Below, in pieces: positions 45,858 through 56,296 of a stretch of 64,000 bases of DNA (position 1 is its first letter; every line of letters begins with the position of its first letter). The DNA comes from Epichloe hybrida (lineage: Eukaryota; Ascomycota; Sordariomycetes; Hypocreales; Clavicipitaceae): the NCBI GenBank assembly GCA_019022495.1, contig JAFEKR010000005.1, positions 3,710,530-3,774,529 on the forward strand, given 5' to 3'. Under the pieces are notes generated by a model. That model searched no databases, was not told the DNA's origin, and worked only from the letters and a program-made list of their open reading frames with translations. A program made the translations under genes and the position numbers.

Positions 45858-46910
45858 ATGGAACGTTGCTGGTTTCTGCGACACTGTCACACTAGACACT
45901 TATTTGATTCGCAGTGCGCCCCTTCTCAGATGATATACCCTGGTCAGCCAGATGGCACGACCTACAGGAAGCAAAATATTCGCGATAATACTTTGGACGA
46001 TGCGCAGCTGGTAACACGTTGTCCGCTCGACAATGTGCGGAGCGCCGAAAGGTCCATTCCCGCATGTCAGTCCGCCGGCCGACTCGATCAGCTTCCAGCA
46101 GAGCTTCTTGTAAGAGTTCTGCTGTATCTGGATGTCCCGTCGCTGACTGATTTCCGTCGCGTCAACCGCCGCGCGACGGAGATCGTCGACTCCGTGCCAC
46201 AGTACGCCGCCATCATCAAGCATTGTCCTAACATTGTCCGCGCCATTCTCAGTATCAAGGCAGATGCATTCGATTGCAATGTGTTGTACAAAACACTAAG
46301 CTCATTCTCGTGCTCCACGTGCGAGCGCTTTGGCGACCATCTTTATCTGATCGACTGCCGAAGAGTGTGCTACTTTTGCTTCACCCGGCGGCTGGAATAC
46401 TTTCCCCTCACGGTCGGTCGCGCTTCGAGCCTCTTCACTCGCGACATGATACAGCGGCGCAAGGCTACCAGCAGTCGTCAATACCTACGAGTTGCGAATA
46501 TCCCAAACATACAAAGCCTACCCGGGCAATATTGCACCGCCTGGGCCAGTAAAGGGGGCAACTCGGCGCGGAAGCGGCTTCAACTCTTCGATCGCGGAGC
46601 AGTGATCCGGGATCTGGCCAGTTGTAGTCTTCCAAAGATAGACAAGACCACCAGAGAACCTCTCCGTTTCATGGCTATCATTACTGCACCTCATCTCATC
46701 GACTTTGGCCGACAGGCGGACTGGGGATACTTTTGCCTTGGCTGCAAGGACGAAAACGAAGAGACATCGAGGCATTTCAGGACCAAATATACAAGAGAAG
46801 GAATATCGGAGCACATGGCGAGGTATGGGCCGGTGAAGGAGATGCCGAATATACCTGGCAGATACCTCCACGTCAAACCGAACGGGGAGCGAGATCAAGA
46901 AAGCCGCTAG
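45858..46910 (+). CDS. F-box protein with a zinc-binding Cys cluster, 350 aa
   Basis: This is a single intact exon. The F-box is at about residues 76-110 (LDQLPAELLVRVLLYLDVPSL...RRVNRRATEIV). F-box proteins recruit targets to SCF ubiquitin ligases through Skp1. Residues 152-174 (CSTC...CRRVCYFC) form a C-x2-C...C-x2-C zinc-ribbon-like site often found behind fungal F-boxes, and a second Cys pair (CLGC) lies near 296-299 with a C-terminal HFRTKYTREGISEHM segment. The true start may be the Met at residue 25 or later, because the first 70 residues are poorly ordered. The substrate is unknown. Confidence 0.82.
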   Translation: MERCWFLRHCHTRHLFDSQCAPSQMIYPGQPDGTTYRKQNIRDNTLDDAQLVTRCPLDNVRSAERSIPACQSAGRLDQLPAELLVRVLLYLDVPSLTDFRRVNRRATEIVDSVPQYAAIIKHCPNIVRAILSIKADAFDCNVLYKTLSSFSCSTCERFGDHLYLIDCRRVCYFCFTRRLEYFPLTVGRASSLFTRDMIQRRKATSSRQYLRVANIPNIQSLPGQYCTAWASKGGNSARKRLQLFDRGAVIRDLASCSLPKIDKTTREPLRFMAIITAPHLIDFGRQADWGYFCLGCKDENEETSRHFRTKYTREGISEHMARYGPVKEMPNIPGRYLHVKPNGERDQESR

Positions 46911-47107
46911 TTTCGATCACGATGTATCTCCTAAGTGAGATTCTTCAATCCACGTCTGAGCAAAGCGCCTCCTTTCTCGATTCCTCGTCCTGCCTAGAAT
47001 CCTCACCTGCGTCATATCTTGCTATTATCGCTTAGCTTGACGTATCCGTCGGCACTTGCTAAGTTCGCATCGGAGCCATCCTATCGATAAATAGCTCATC
47101 TACACCC

Positions 47108-47293
47108 TTAGCGATGCATTTCATCCTTTCCCACCTTCACCATGTGCTTGCTACACATAGGAACTGACTCGGGAAGGTCCTCCTTCGTTACGGGGCTGCA
47201 TTTGACGTTTGTGCCCTGACGCGCAACGCATTGCTTGAACTCCTCCGGCTTCTTGCACCCGCAGGTATACCTGCGGTAGGTTTGAACGCACAT
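47108..47293 (-). CDS. Small Cys-rich protein, 61 aa
   Basis: This short intact frame starts MCVQTYRRYTCGC and has about eight Cys and two His (CGC, KQC, KCSP, MCSKH) in an ordered pattern. No signal peptide is present, so it is likely intracellular and zinc-binding. I recall similar short MC...Y-x-C-G-C proteins in many Sordariomycete genomes, but function is unknown. It lies tail-to-tail with the F-box gene. An overlapping frame (47151-47363) is a shadow. Confidence 0.6.
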   Translation of the reverse strand: MCVQTYRRYTCGCKKPEEFKQCVARQGTNVKCSPVTKEDLPESVPMCSKHMVKVGKDEMHR

Positions 47294-47922
47294 TGTCCCA
47301 GGTTTGGGTGTGGCTCAGCGGCAATATGATCTGGGTCCAAACATTCAAGTTAGTGGCGACCATGGCATTTGTAGGCGTTTCGGAAACCAGTTTTTGGACG
47401 TACTTAGGAACGACGGCTTGAGGGTTTAGACAGGGCCAAAACCGAGCGATATCAATTGAGTGCTGACTTTCGAGGAGTGTGTTCCATATGCTGATAGGAT
47501 TTCTGGTCTCTCCGACCTTTATACCTTTCTCCTAGATATCACAATCTAAGCGGTCTCTCCTGCTTTGCCGCGCGGCAATGATGGTATACCCGCGTTCCTA
47601 CACATATCATTGGCCCGCATGGCTAAATCCTTTGCATATGTCTGCGTGATGCCGGTCTTATTGAGGAAGGTCAATGCGATCCAATGGCTCAATTGGCAAG
47701 GAGCGTACGGACTACTCCGTATGCAGTCTCTGATGGCATGCCCGCATCTCTCGGGCTTGGGCCCAATCAGCTCGCCCTACGTAGCGCCTGAATCGAATCA
47801 TCACCTACCCCCCGCCCCCCCCCCTTCCCACCAGGGCGGCAACTGACATTCAATCGACATGTTCGCTGCTTTCAAGCGCTCGACGAGCAATTTTTGGCCC
47901 GCTGCCTTCACAGCAGCAATAC
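47294..47922. other. Intergenic, no supported gene
   Basis: A poly-C tract lies at about 47,807-47,824. A plus-strand open frame at 47565-47846 has no domain and runs through that tract. The region is the shared upstream area of the small Cys-rich and kinase-like genes. Confidence 0.45.
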
Positions 47923-48957
47923 ATGACGTCATATTTGCTGGACAAATCTACCGAAGAGATTTTATTCGCGTTCCCTGACCTTTTGTTGCAGCTCTTATGC
48001 GCCAATCAGTTATTCACAGCTCCAGCTACGCCCACTTCAGATAGCAATCTTGGCACTGCCATTTGCGTCCACAACTCAAACGATTATCGCCGTCTCCAGC
48101 ACTGTGTTCCCGCAATGGCTACCCCTCAGCAGAAGAACAGCAACGTACGGCTACTCGCATGTCTAGTTGACGACGATGATACAAGCGACAGCGACTATCG
48201 CTTTCTGGTGGACGGACGACATGTTAAGTATGTTTCCACAGCGCCGGGCACATTTTGCGGGTTTGAGGACGACCGTACCTTTGAGCCAATCTTACTTGGC
48301 GAGCTCTTTCCCCCATTTCCAATTGGAGATTGGAACAACGGCTATGTAGCCAGGGATCCTGTTACAGGCAAAGCTACCTTCATCAGGACTGAGAAAGTAC
48401 TGTTCGCCGGGGTGAAATCCCTTTGGCATAACGTCAAGCTTGATGAGCTGGATTTCTCCCGTCAAGATCGATTGAGACAGCGCGTTCACGTTGTAACGCA
48501 CCCCAGAATCAACGGTGGCGGACCCGTGGTCATGAAACTCGCGGTTTGGCCTTGGGAAATAGCCTCGATGGAAACCGAGACTGCCGTTTATCAATGCATT
48601 TGCGATAAAGGCGTCGGTCCCAAATTTCTGGGCCATCTTACCGAGGGTACAAACGGGCGCATCATCGGCTTCATCGCTGAGTGGTTGGGCGGCACGAGGT
48701 CTGCGGAACCGAGGGATCTCGACGGCTGTAAGAAGGCCTTGACCCGCTTGCATCAGCTAGGTATTAAGCTTGGGGATATCAACAAGCACAATTTTCTTGT
48801 ACGAGAGGGGCATGAAGTGGTTTTGGTAGATTTTGAAATGGCGAGGCGAGATTGCTCACATCTTGAGCTTGAGGACGAAATGAACGCCCTCAAAAATAGT
48901 TTAGAAAGCACAGATGCTCAAATCGGAATAGGCGCCGTGCAGGGGCAAAAGATCTAG
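47923..48957 (+). CDS. Kinase-like protein, 280-344 aa
   Basis: The frame is intact over 344 codons. The likely start is Met65 at 48115 (MATPQQKNS), since the preceding stretch is low in structure and resembles 5' UTR, giving 280 aa. A beta-rich N-terminal part is followed by MKLAVWPWEI (VAIK-like Lys), ETAVYQCI (alpha-C Glu), IIGFIAEWLGG (hinge), LHQLGIKLGDINKHNFLV (catalytic loop, GDxxxxN), and VVLVDFEMA (metal loop). This is a protein-kinase-like fold common among fungal orphan kinases. Substrate is unknown. The C-terminal lobe beyond DFE is short. Confidence 0.78.
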   Translation: MTSYLLDKSTEEILFAFPDLLLQLLCANQLFTAPATPTSDSNLGTAICVHNSNDYRRLQHCVPAMATPQQKNSNVRLLACLVDDDDTSDSDYRFLVDGRHVKYVSTAPGTFCGFEDDRTFEPILLGELFPPFPIGDWNNGYVARDPVTGKATFIRTEKVLFAGVKSLWHNVKLDELDFSRQDRLRQRVHVVTHPRINGGGPVVMKLAVWPWEIASMETETAVYQCICDKGVGPKFLGHLTEGTNGRIIGFIAEWLGGTRSAEPRDLDGCKKALTRLHQLGIKLGDINKHNFLVREGHEVVLVDFEMARRDCSHLELEDEMNALKNSLESTDAQIGIGAVQGQKI

Positions 48958-49089
48958 GACTTGCAACCTGACATTAACTTGGAAATTGACATTCGCCTTC
49001 GGGTTAAGTTAGAAGTGGTCTAGGAGGACGGGATTGGATGCAACGATTGTGGAATCATTCGAACATAGTAATATAGTTAATCTAATTGA

Positions 49090-49690
49090 ATAGATAAAAG
49101 CAAACTACAAATCACCACAGCCAAAGTAGCACAAGCACTGGCTAGGCGAAATTAGATAAGTACTATTGCCTTACTAATAAATCTCCTGCCTATGTTACAG
49201 CGATTGTTCTCTACCCTTCCTATAAATAGCACTATATACACGAGAACTAGAAGACAGAGTGATTTGAGTTGTTAAAGAAGTTAATTAAAATGCTGTGGGG
49301 TGAGTATAAACCCGTGGAATCAGTTCCCCTAGCCGAGGTCCTGTTAATAACTACAAATGAGTTCCTGAGGTGGAGGAACAAGCATCTACAACCAGCTCTT
49401 ATCACAGACAAGTACGAATATTATTGTAAGTCTAAGCGAGTCTATGGGCTCATAAGCGCACTTACGTGGTGGCTAGAGGAGACATAGCAAAAGACATATC
49501 CTAACCTAAGCAAAATAGCTATAAATATGCTGTTAATTCTGGCAATGTCTGCGGAGGTAGAAAGGCTCTTCTATAGGGCTAAGATAACGATTATGGATCG
49601 TCAAAATCGGATAGGGAGTGATGTGATTAAAGCTTTAGAGTGTTTAAAGTCATGGTTTAGAATACAAGATTTTTATCGCTTAATAATCTA
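49090..49690 (+). pseudogene. hAT transposase C-terminal remnant
   Basis: A single frame reads through 49,090-49,690 with at least five stops, at positions where the family has Trp (for example KSPAYVTAIVLYPSYK-stop-HYIHEN-stop-KTE-stop). The downstream part (YPNLSKIAINMLLILAMS, AEVERLFYRA, then ...ALECLKSW) is the hAT C-terminal dimerisation domain. All stops are TAG/TGA from TGG, the RIP signature. The N-terminal zinc finger and most of the catalytic core are absent. Confidence 0.85.
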
Positions 49691-49699
49691 GCTGCGCTA

Positions 49700-49990
49700 G
49701 TTGAATAATAATGGTCACATACAATATACGGGATATATTGTCGTATTGCCAATATATTGGGTTCTTGGCATACAATACAATACGGGTCAAGGCTATATTA
49801 CGTGATATAATATAAGCCAATGCCGTATTACGTGATACAATACGGATCAAGGCTATATTACGTGATATAATATAAGCCAATGCCGTATTACGTGATACAA
49901 TATGCACCACGTGGCAATACAATAATATTGCGAGGGTGTCTTTATTGCCAATATCGTGTTGTTTATATTATTTACCACACTAGGCACCAT
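49700..49990. repeat. Subterminal repeats of the hAT element
   Basis: Two 60-bp direct copies (from 49,791 and 49,851) contain CAAGGCTATATTACGTGATA and then CAATGCCGTATTACGTGATA. They are flanked by several TATTGCC or GGCAATA motifs in both orientations. Repeated short motifs next to the terminus are typical hAT transposase-binding regions. The exact terminus is not identified. Confidence 0.6.
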
Positions 49991-50365
49991 ACGGATAATA
50001 CGGCATTGAGTTAGTCATGTTTCGCAAACATTATGTCGTCTTTCATCCTTATTGGTTCTAGTTGTTAATTCAAGGCTCTATTGCTAACATTCGTGGCATG
50101 TGACTATGTCTATAGACCTAGTTTACAAAGGCACGAGTATTCTATTGCCCTGGAGGTTACACTGTCAGCCTGCAGGACACATAAGCCTTATCTGCATATT
50201 CATACCAACTATTCACGGATTAGGCGTGAAAGTCAGGTGGCGCTTTCGGTTAGGGCGGCATGAACGAACTCGTTGCAAAGGCAGTAACGGCTTGTTGGAC
50301 TAGTTTGTCTAATCCGCTACCCTAACATCACTTAGCTACACAGATGTGCAGTGGCTGAGAGAGGG

Positions 50366-50373
50366 TATATAAA
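50366..50373 (+). promoter_or_regulatory. TATA box of the KP4-like gene
   Basis: TATATAAA stands about 120 bp upstream of the start codon at 50494, in a GGG-flanked context. The position suits a yeast/filamentous fungal promoter with a moderately long 5' UTR. Confidence 0.55.
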
Positions 50374-50493
50374 GGGACCAGCGACTATCAACAATTTTTA
50401 GTAGTAAAGAGACGAGCCCACGACATCCCCATAACATATCTTCAGAATCCATAAGCTTCGGATTTTACAGTTTTTAGTTTATTACGGACTACA

Positions 50494-51008
50494 ATGTACT
50501 TTACCACCATCGCATTTATGTCACTTATGGGCATGATCGGGGCAAATGCTGTTCCCCATCTTCATGCAGAGATGGATACCGAAACGTCCCCACGATTGAA
50601 AAGCCCCCTTGTTGCGCGCGACACTTACGACTGTAAAGGAAGCAGTCTGTGCAGGAGTCTCCAAGTTAGAGCTTGCGATGATGCTGTCAACAACAAAATT
50701 ATTCGTAACGACGATGTGAATTATGGAGCCCCTGGGTGACTAGTCCCTCCCCCGACTAGAATCATCTTCGTACTGCTATACTAATAGTTTCGTACAGGAG
50801 CGGAAGACCACGTACAGGCGAATGTTCCGCAATAGCTGGTGGATTTGGCTGCGGCGTCTTTATTCAAGGCCAGAAGAACTGCGCTCGAACAGGAAATCAG
50901 ATATGGCACGATTACCAGGATATTCGGGGTAATGGCTGCAAAATTTGTGGCTCTAAGCACTGGGGTGATGGATGTCTTACGACAATCAACTACGTTAGTG
51001 GTTGCTAA
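50494..51008 (+). CDS. KP4-like small secreted protein (killer-toxin family), two exons
   Basis: Exons are 50494-50735 and 50798-51008, with a 62-nt GT...AG intron. Together they make 453 nt, 150 aa. The N-terminus is a signal peptide (residues 1-19). A short pro-region follows and then a Cys-rich domain whose spacing and Gly/Cys context match the KP4 killer-toxin fold, with most of the Cys in exon 2. Viral KP4 of Ustilago blocks calcium uptake in competing fungi. Chromosomal KP4-like genes in ascomycetes are small families of uncertain role, including antifungal or host-related activity. No stop or frameshift is seen. It sits between a hAT remnant and a palindrome. Confidence 0.8.
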
Positions 51009-51172
51009 TCTTGCGTGGCTCTGGAGTTTCGACCTAGCAATCCCGCTGCTTTGTTCTAGTCTGGTCATTTGTTGTCAAATTTGTTGCACCCTTCTTATCA
51101 TCTTTCGTGTCAGAGGGAGATGGCAGTCAAACCAGGGCAGTTTTAAGGCTTAGTTACCATTTATGATCCAGG

Positions 51173-51247
51173 CTTGCAAACAAATAAATCAAATCAAATC
51201 GAGGGGTCGGATTTGATTTGATTTGACTCCGATTTATTTGTTTGCAA
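51173..51247. repeat. Near-perfect palindrome with AAATC pentamers
   Basis: The left arm (CTTGCAAACAAATAAATC then AAATC repeats) is mirrored by the right arm (GATTTGATTTG... then ATTTATTTGTTTGCAA), separated by a short GGGGTC loop. It lies 165 bp past the KP4-like stop codon. It may be a short foldback transposon or a transcription-end structure. Confidence 0.8.
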
Positions 51248-51365
51248 CCCTGTAAAATTATCCCACATTCATTTACCAATAATATAATATAAATATACGA
51301 CACTCTTTAAAGAAAGCTCCTAATCGTGCGAGATGCTCACAATTAACCTTCTGTGTAGTTTGTGA

Positions 51366-51709
51366 ATGAATCTCGAATATTCTGCACAGAGGAGGCGGAG
51401 AGGGTTGCCAGTCTTTCTACCCATACGGAATATTCCATACAGCTTATTCCAAATCGGACTCCAAGGCGATTCAATCCAGCCAACGTCCTTAAGTGACTCC
51501 GAGGACTACGACACTGATATCTACGAAGCAGAAATGCTAGCAAGGTGGGAAAGAACGTCTTCTTCCTGAAGTGGGACCCTGATGGTAGTACCGGTTGGGA
51601 GCTGCGGAGGAACATTCTGGACAAGAAAATGCTACACAACTTTGAGTTGACTTATGTCGGATTTAATGAGAAAATAGATGTGCTAAACACGGTAAACCAA
51701 ACGCGGTAA
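51366..51709 (+). pseudogene. Chromodomain-like remnant, frameshifted
   Basis: The first frame runs 51366-51569. A second frame, from about 51,545 to TAA at 51707-51709, contains NVFFLKWDPDGSTGWELRR and NILDKKMLHNFE. This resembles a chromodomain core (FLVKW...W-E...N-I...FE). The shift at about 51,545 breaks the presumed YEAEML/GKNVFF continuity. No retroelement pol is adjacent, so its origin is unclear. Confidence 0.35.
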
Positions 51710-51719
51710 GCAGCAATGT

Positions 51720-54340
51720 CTCTTGCATTTCCACGGTCGCTCCCAAGTCAAGGACTCTTAGGTAAATGAGGGGCCGTTAAGTCCCAACCTCCTGGGAAGA
51801 GCCAGGCAAAGTGGGTTAGACATTTTCACCACTTGACACTGGATCTTAGGATGGTTAACAACGGATAAAGCTAAGTCTATAAAGCTACCGATTTATATAA
51901 AATATAAAGGTACTTAACTAATTTAAATTATAATAAAGTAATATATAAATAAGTGATAGCTTAAAAAAGCCTTTATTAAGGTAAATATATAAGGAATTCT
52001 ATTACTAGATTAGCTTATAGGAAATTCCTACTTAATTATAACACTAGAAAATTATTATAATCTCTTCCTATACTTATAATCTTTAGCTTTAATAGATATC
52101 TTAGCTAAGGGGGGTATATTAGGAAGAGCTCCCTTAAAGTATAAGTTATATAAGGGTAGCGTGTATTAATAGGGATAAAACGCAAGGTTAGACATTAGTA
52201 AATACAATATATTAGAAGTACCTCTGTAGACTAGTTATTACTATAGCGCACTATGTACCTTTTAGGTACAAAAGTCAGGTGCTGTCTGCACCTCTAATTA
52301 ACCAAATCGAACGCTTTCTATTATCTTTTCACACCCCTACCTGACACTTACACATCATTGAATACAACAGACTTGACCGCACTAGTGCACATCCCTTGGT
52401 GATTCTAACACCTAACTCTACCACGTAAACATGCAGTAGTGAGTTTTCAATCATGCAGTAGTAACTAGGGCTAACATGTTTACGTGTTGCCCTAGTGCCA
52501 ACGCTTCCCGCGTCACCCCTCTCCATTCATTAACCAAATGTGCCGTGCCCGCCTAGGCAAAGAGATATCGCCATATCTTATCACGGAGCCGCTGTTGTTC
52601 CCGTCATGGCTGATAAAATTAAACCATTACATAGCGCTAGTAGGTAAGTATTCATACATTTATAATACAGTAGGTAAACTACTTATTCATACACTTAGGC
52701 TAAAAAAGCAATTCTAGCTATACATACCACACCATTCATCATCCCGCCATCGCCTGTGCTAGGCAACCACCTGCAACACCCTTCACATGATCGAATTTTC
52801 GGATACCCTAATACGGTAATACTAGTCGACCTTGTCTTTGCTACTATGTACTAACGCACCAGATTACCACACACGACAGGAAGCATCCACACGCTACCTG
52901 CAGTAGTCAAATTCCGTCAAATTTCACTAGTTACAGTCGCTCGTGGCACAACTCAGCTCTGCGCCGACGAGCCGTCCGCTTCCCTGTCGAGCGCGTCAAA
53001 AGCGCCGATCACACCGGCGGCGTCGTGCTCTGCTCGCGAGCACTTTCCGCCAAAGCCTGTTCGCCCCGCTACAGAGGGGTCGCCATGTACGGAGTAGTCG
53101 AGCCGTTGGCCGTGCGAGGCCGCATCCACAAGCCCCGCGAAACTCCCTGCTAGCATCATTCGAGTTTACTGTTAGCATCGCCTTGGCAGCCAAGACCTGT
53201 GAGTGGCATTATTTTCATTTCATTCTCTCAACGTCTGGTATATCTGTCGTACTGCACGCCGCAGCTGGATAGAGGGAAAACCCCTCTCGCCGCGAACATG
53301 CTCTGGTAACAACCGCCAGCATGCTTTTGGGTTGTGTCGCCGCAGAGCCTCGACTGTTTCCGTCACGGCGGCGGTAGGCGCAGAGTACAGGCCCCAATGA
53401 AGCTCTGCATTCCAAAAAAAAGTTAGTGGCTCAATAATTGCGATGAATCGACAGGTTGGAAGATCCACGATGGCCTCTCCCCCAAACACACCAAAAAAAA
53501 ATCCTGCCTTTAGCGTACTCGTCCAGATACAAATTGACGAAGAATTTACCAACAATGTGCTTAGGAATATGTGATCGTGAAATCATGACGATTAGCGTAG
53601 CATTCAGCGGTCAGTCCGAAGGACGTGGCGCCTAGGATTTGGCATAGCAAAGTTTGTCCAATCCAAGAAATACGGCGTTTGACGTAAGCCTTATTATACT
53701 TATCATGCCAGCTGTTAGATATAGCAGCCTCAATTCTCAGGCATCACTTTCCTTCCCTCCTTGTGGCAAATTGCAAGACCTTAGCACTTAGGGCAAAGAC
53801 TCTCTTTTGCCCTTATATATAGCCTCGTTATGCCACGTATAAATAGCTTAGATAGCTAAATATATTATTATCACTTTTTAAACTTATCCCGCGGGGTTTT
53901 AAAGAACAAGGCGCTGCGCTCTTATCTAGATGTTAATGGAAGTTTGTGGTCACTGGGCACAAGCCAGGATGCCTACATAGCACATTCGTATTTTCTTTTC
54001 CTTCTAGCCTTGTCATTTCTAGCAGTTTTTACTTTCGGGCCATTGGCTTAATTAGAGGATGCACACAGGAAAATTTAAGATGTTGCCTGGCACTTAAAGG
54101 CCTTTGTCATCACTTTTCTGTACCTACTCCTATATTATTATGTCGCGGATAATAAGGAAGAATGTCCGGTGGGCGTGGGATGATGCCAAAGACGAGTTCC
54201 TCCATGGGCAAAGTTAACGGCACCGAGGAGGCGGATTTAGTGTACTCAAGCCTCAACGATAAGATAGCTCAACCACTGTCGAGTATGATGCTCAAGCATA
54301 GCAATAATGCTACATAAAATTTGGCAGTCAGCTAGCCCTC
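51720..54340. other. Mixed AT-rich and GC-rich intergenic block, no supported gene
   Basis: 51,850-52,250 is RIP-like. 52,424-52,493 contains an inverted pair CACGTAAACATG/CATGTTTACGTG. 52,930-53,570 is GC-rich with overlapping frames on both strands (52943-53272 plus, 53215-53555 minus) that show no domain. 53,650-53,930 is AT-rich again. 54,150-54,350 could be decayed helicase sequence but is not assignable. Confidence 0.45.
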
Positions 54341-54354
54341 CTAAAACTCTTAAG

Positions 54355-55175
54355 TAATGCTTTGAGGCAAGAAGTCCCCTAGATCTCTCTCGCATAAGTA
54401 CAGGAGAGCGGAGAAGTCCAATTTTCTGCGTCGTGGATGGGCTTGTGATGAGAGAGGTGGAGAAGCGCATCAAAGGAGACGGCCGCGACGGAATCGAGAT
54501 GGACGAGCTATCGGGCGAAGTGCTGCATATCGGCGGGAGCTGGAACATTGTCTGGGATCTGCAGAGCACACACGCAACGAAACTGGCTCGACGGCACTAT
54601 GCGGTGCATATTGGCATGCCGAGTTATCTATACCCGATGCTGATCCGCAAGTACCACGAAATCAGCCGATTGTGGCATTCGTTTCTAGAAAAAGGCGACC
54701 TGAAGAAGACGTGGGGCAAAGGATTGGTTTGAGCAAGGATGGACGAGGAGAACGAGAGCAACAAGAAACCAGACGTGGAGGACATCAAGGCGGAATCGCT
54801 GGCGGCGCTGCAGCAGCTGGAAGGTAACGGCGCGACATAGCTCTCAGCGAAGCAGGAGGAATGCATGCACGCCATTATAGGGCTGGAAGGCGCGAGGCAT
54901 CTCATCTGCGTGCTGCGAACGGGTGCGGGCAAGAGCAATCTATTCATGGCACCGGCGCTCATGCGAGGGCGAGGGATGACTGTCGTTGTTGTGCCATTCT
55001 CGACGCGCATTAATGATCTAGTGAGGCGGACGAAGAAAACAGGTATTGACGTTATCCTGTTCCGAAGCAACTAGGTCATCGCTCGCGAGGCACTCCCGTA
55101 TGTGCCGCGACTGGTGATTGTCAGTGCGGATATGGCCATGGCCGTCTTAGGAGCGAAACGCACGATTGCTGATGT
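54355..55175 (+). pseudogene. Telomere-linked helicase (RecQ/DEAD type) fragment
   Basis: A single frame runs with three stops: TGA at 54730-54732, TAG at 54838-54840 and TAG at 55072-55074. The first part (STHATKLARRHYAVHIG, EISRLWHSFL) is the recombinase-like region that precedes the helicase in fungal telomere-linked helicases. Then come LSAKQEECMHAII (Q-motif-like) and LRTGAGKSNLFMAPA (Walker A, about 54,917-54,960), and motif Ia-like TVVVVPFSTRINDL. The sequence ends around 55,175, before motif II (DEAH) and the rest of the helicase. Location about 9 kb from the telomere fits the family. Confidence 0.85.
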
Positions 55176-55202
55176 CTTGCTATGCCTCTGCCCGTGCCTT
55201 TG

Positions 55203-56129
55203 TTACCCGTCCCTATGGCTCGTCTGCCTCTGGAACTGTCTCGTCACCCAGACGCTAGTCGATCGGAAGTAGGTCATCAGCTGATTGATTAAATGTGCAA
55301 TGACTGATGCCCTGTTGCCAGTGTCTTTTTGCAGCAAGCATTCCGCATCGAGCAATCGCGCAACGTCGTCCATTGAGTGGAGGGTGCCATGCCAGCATCC
55401 TAACATTATATCGCGTAGTGGCAATTTATCAACTTCGGGAAACCGTCCTTCGGTATATAATTGTCGCACGATATTTCCTCGATCTGAGCGGGTTTCGAAT
55501 TCGTGGTACGGAGGTTTGCCAGTCAAAATCTCAAATACCGCGCAGCCAAAGGCAAATATATCAGTCTCCAAGTTTGGACGCGTCTTTACTCGGCAGTTAT
55601 ACCAGTTGTAGCCCGCAAGCGATTCGCTGCCGTCAATGCTACAACCGCCAAAATCAATGATTTTCACGCGATTGTTTATTAATACCATGTTTGAACAGCC
55701 AAAGTCAGCGTGAATTATTCCATTGTGGTGCACATGTCGTAGACCTTCCGCAGCATCTCGTATCCATCGCAGTTTTTGATCGAGATCGGCCCCGGTCATA
55801 TTCGTCAAGAGAGGTTGGCCGCGCTCAAGGATGATAGATTTTTCGTTGGGTTGGCCACGGCACTGCACGATGTTGCAGTGTGAGCCGAGGCGACGCAATG
55901 CATTACGTTCGATCGCGATTTCTCCGTCTGTTTCGTCAAAATATTCCTTCAGGGCAGTTGCCTCGTCAATGCCATACACGACTGCTGAGCCCCCATAGCC
56001 GATCAATGTCAGGCGATCATATTTAATAGGGCTAGCAGCGCTCTTTGAATGCAGCATTTGGAACACGAGGGTTGATGTCGAATTTTTGCGTCTTGTGGGC
56101 GAATCTGACTTATAGAGAGGCAGAAACAA
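55203..56129 (-). CDS. Serine/threonine protein kinase, 308 aa
   Basis: This is an intact single exon. The Gly-loop IGYGGSAVVYG is at 43-53, Lys61 in ALKEYF, and the alpha-C Glu about 74. The catalytic loop is IIHADFGCSNMVL (138-150), with HAD in place of HRD and Gly at the usual Lys position. DFGG is at 159-162. ETDIFAFGCAVFEILTG (188-204) is subdomain IX. HAD and Cys-Ser-Asn are as I remember for a fungal-specific kinase group, so activity is plausible. It starts about 30 bp beyond the broken helicase, transcribed towards it. Target is unknown. Confidence 0.85.
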   Translation of the reverse strand: MFLPLYKSDSPTRRKNSTSTLVFQMLHSKSAASPIKYDRLTLIGYGGSAVVYGIDEATALKEYFDETDGEIAIERNALRRLGSHCNIVQCRGQPNEKSIILERGQPLLTNMTGADLDQKLRWIRDAAEGLRHVHHNGIIHADFGCSNMVLINNRVKIIDFGGCSIDGSESLAGYNWYNCRVKTRPNLETDIFAFGCAVFEILTGKPPYHEFETRSDRGNIVRQLYTEGRFPEVDKLPLRDIMLGCWHGTLHSMDDVARLLDAECLLQKDTGNRASVIAHLINQLMTYFRSTSVWVTRQFQRQTSHRDG

Positions 56130-56296
56130 AGAGACAAAGTTTTCCTTGAACTAGCTACGATAAAACGCTGACTCATTTTGCAAGCCCCACTGCCAGTCCC
56201 TGTCCCACCGCTGGCGACTCTCTGTGCTACTTTATAGCTAGCCATCATGGAAATCATGCTTTTCGGGCGTCAGACCTACTAGCTTCCAAAAGAACT

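Noticed and set aside
52943..53555. GC-rich frames on both strands
   Set aside because: No recognisable domain, conflicting strands and no start context. A diverged gene fragment cannot be excluded but is not supported.
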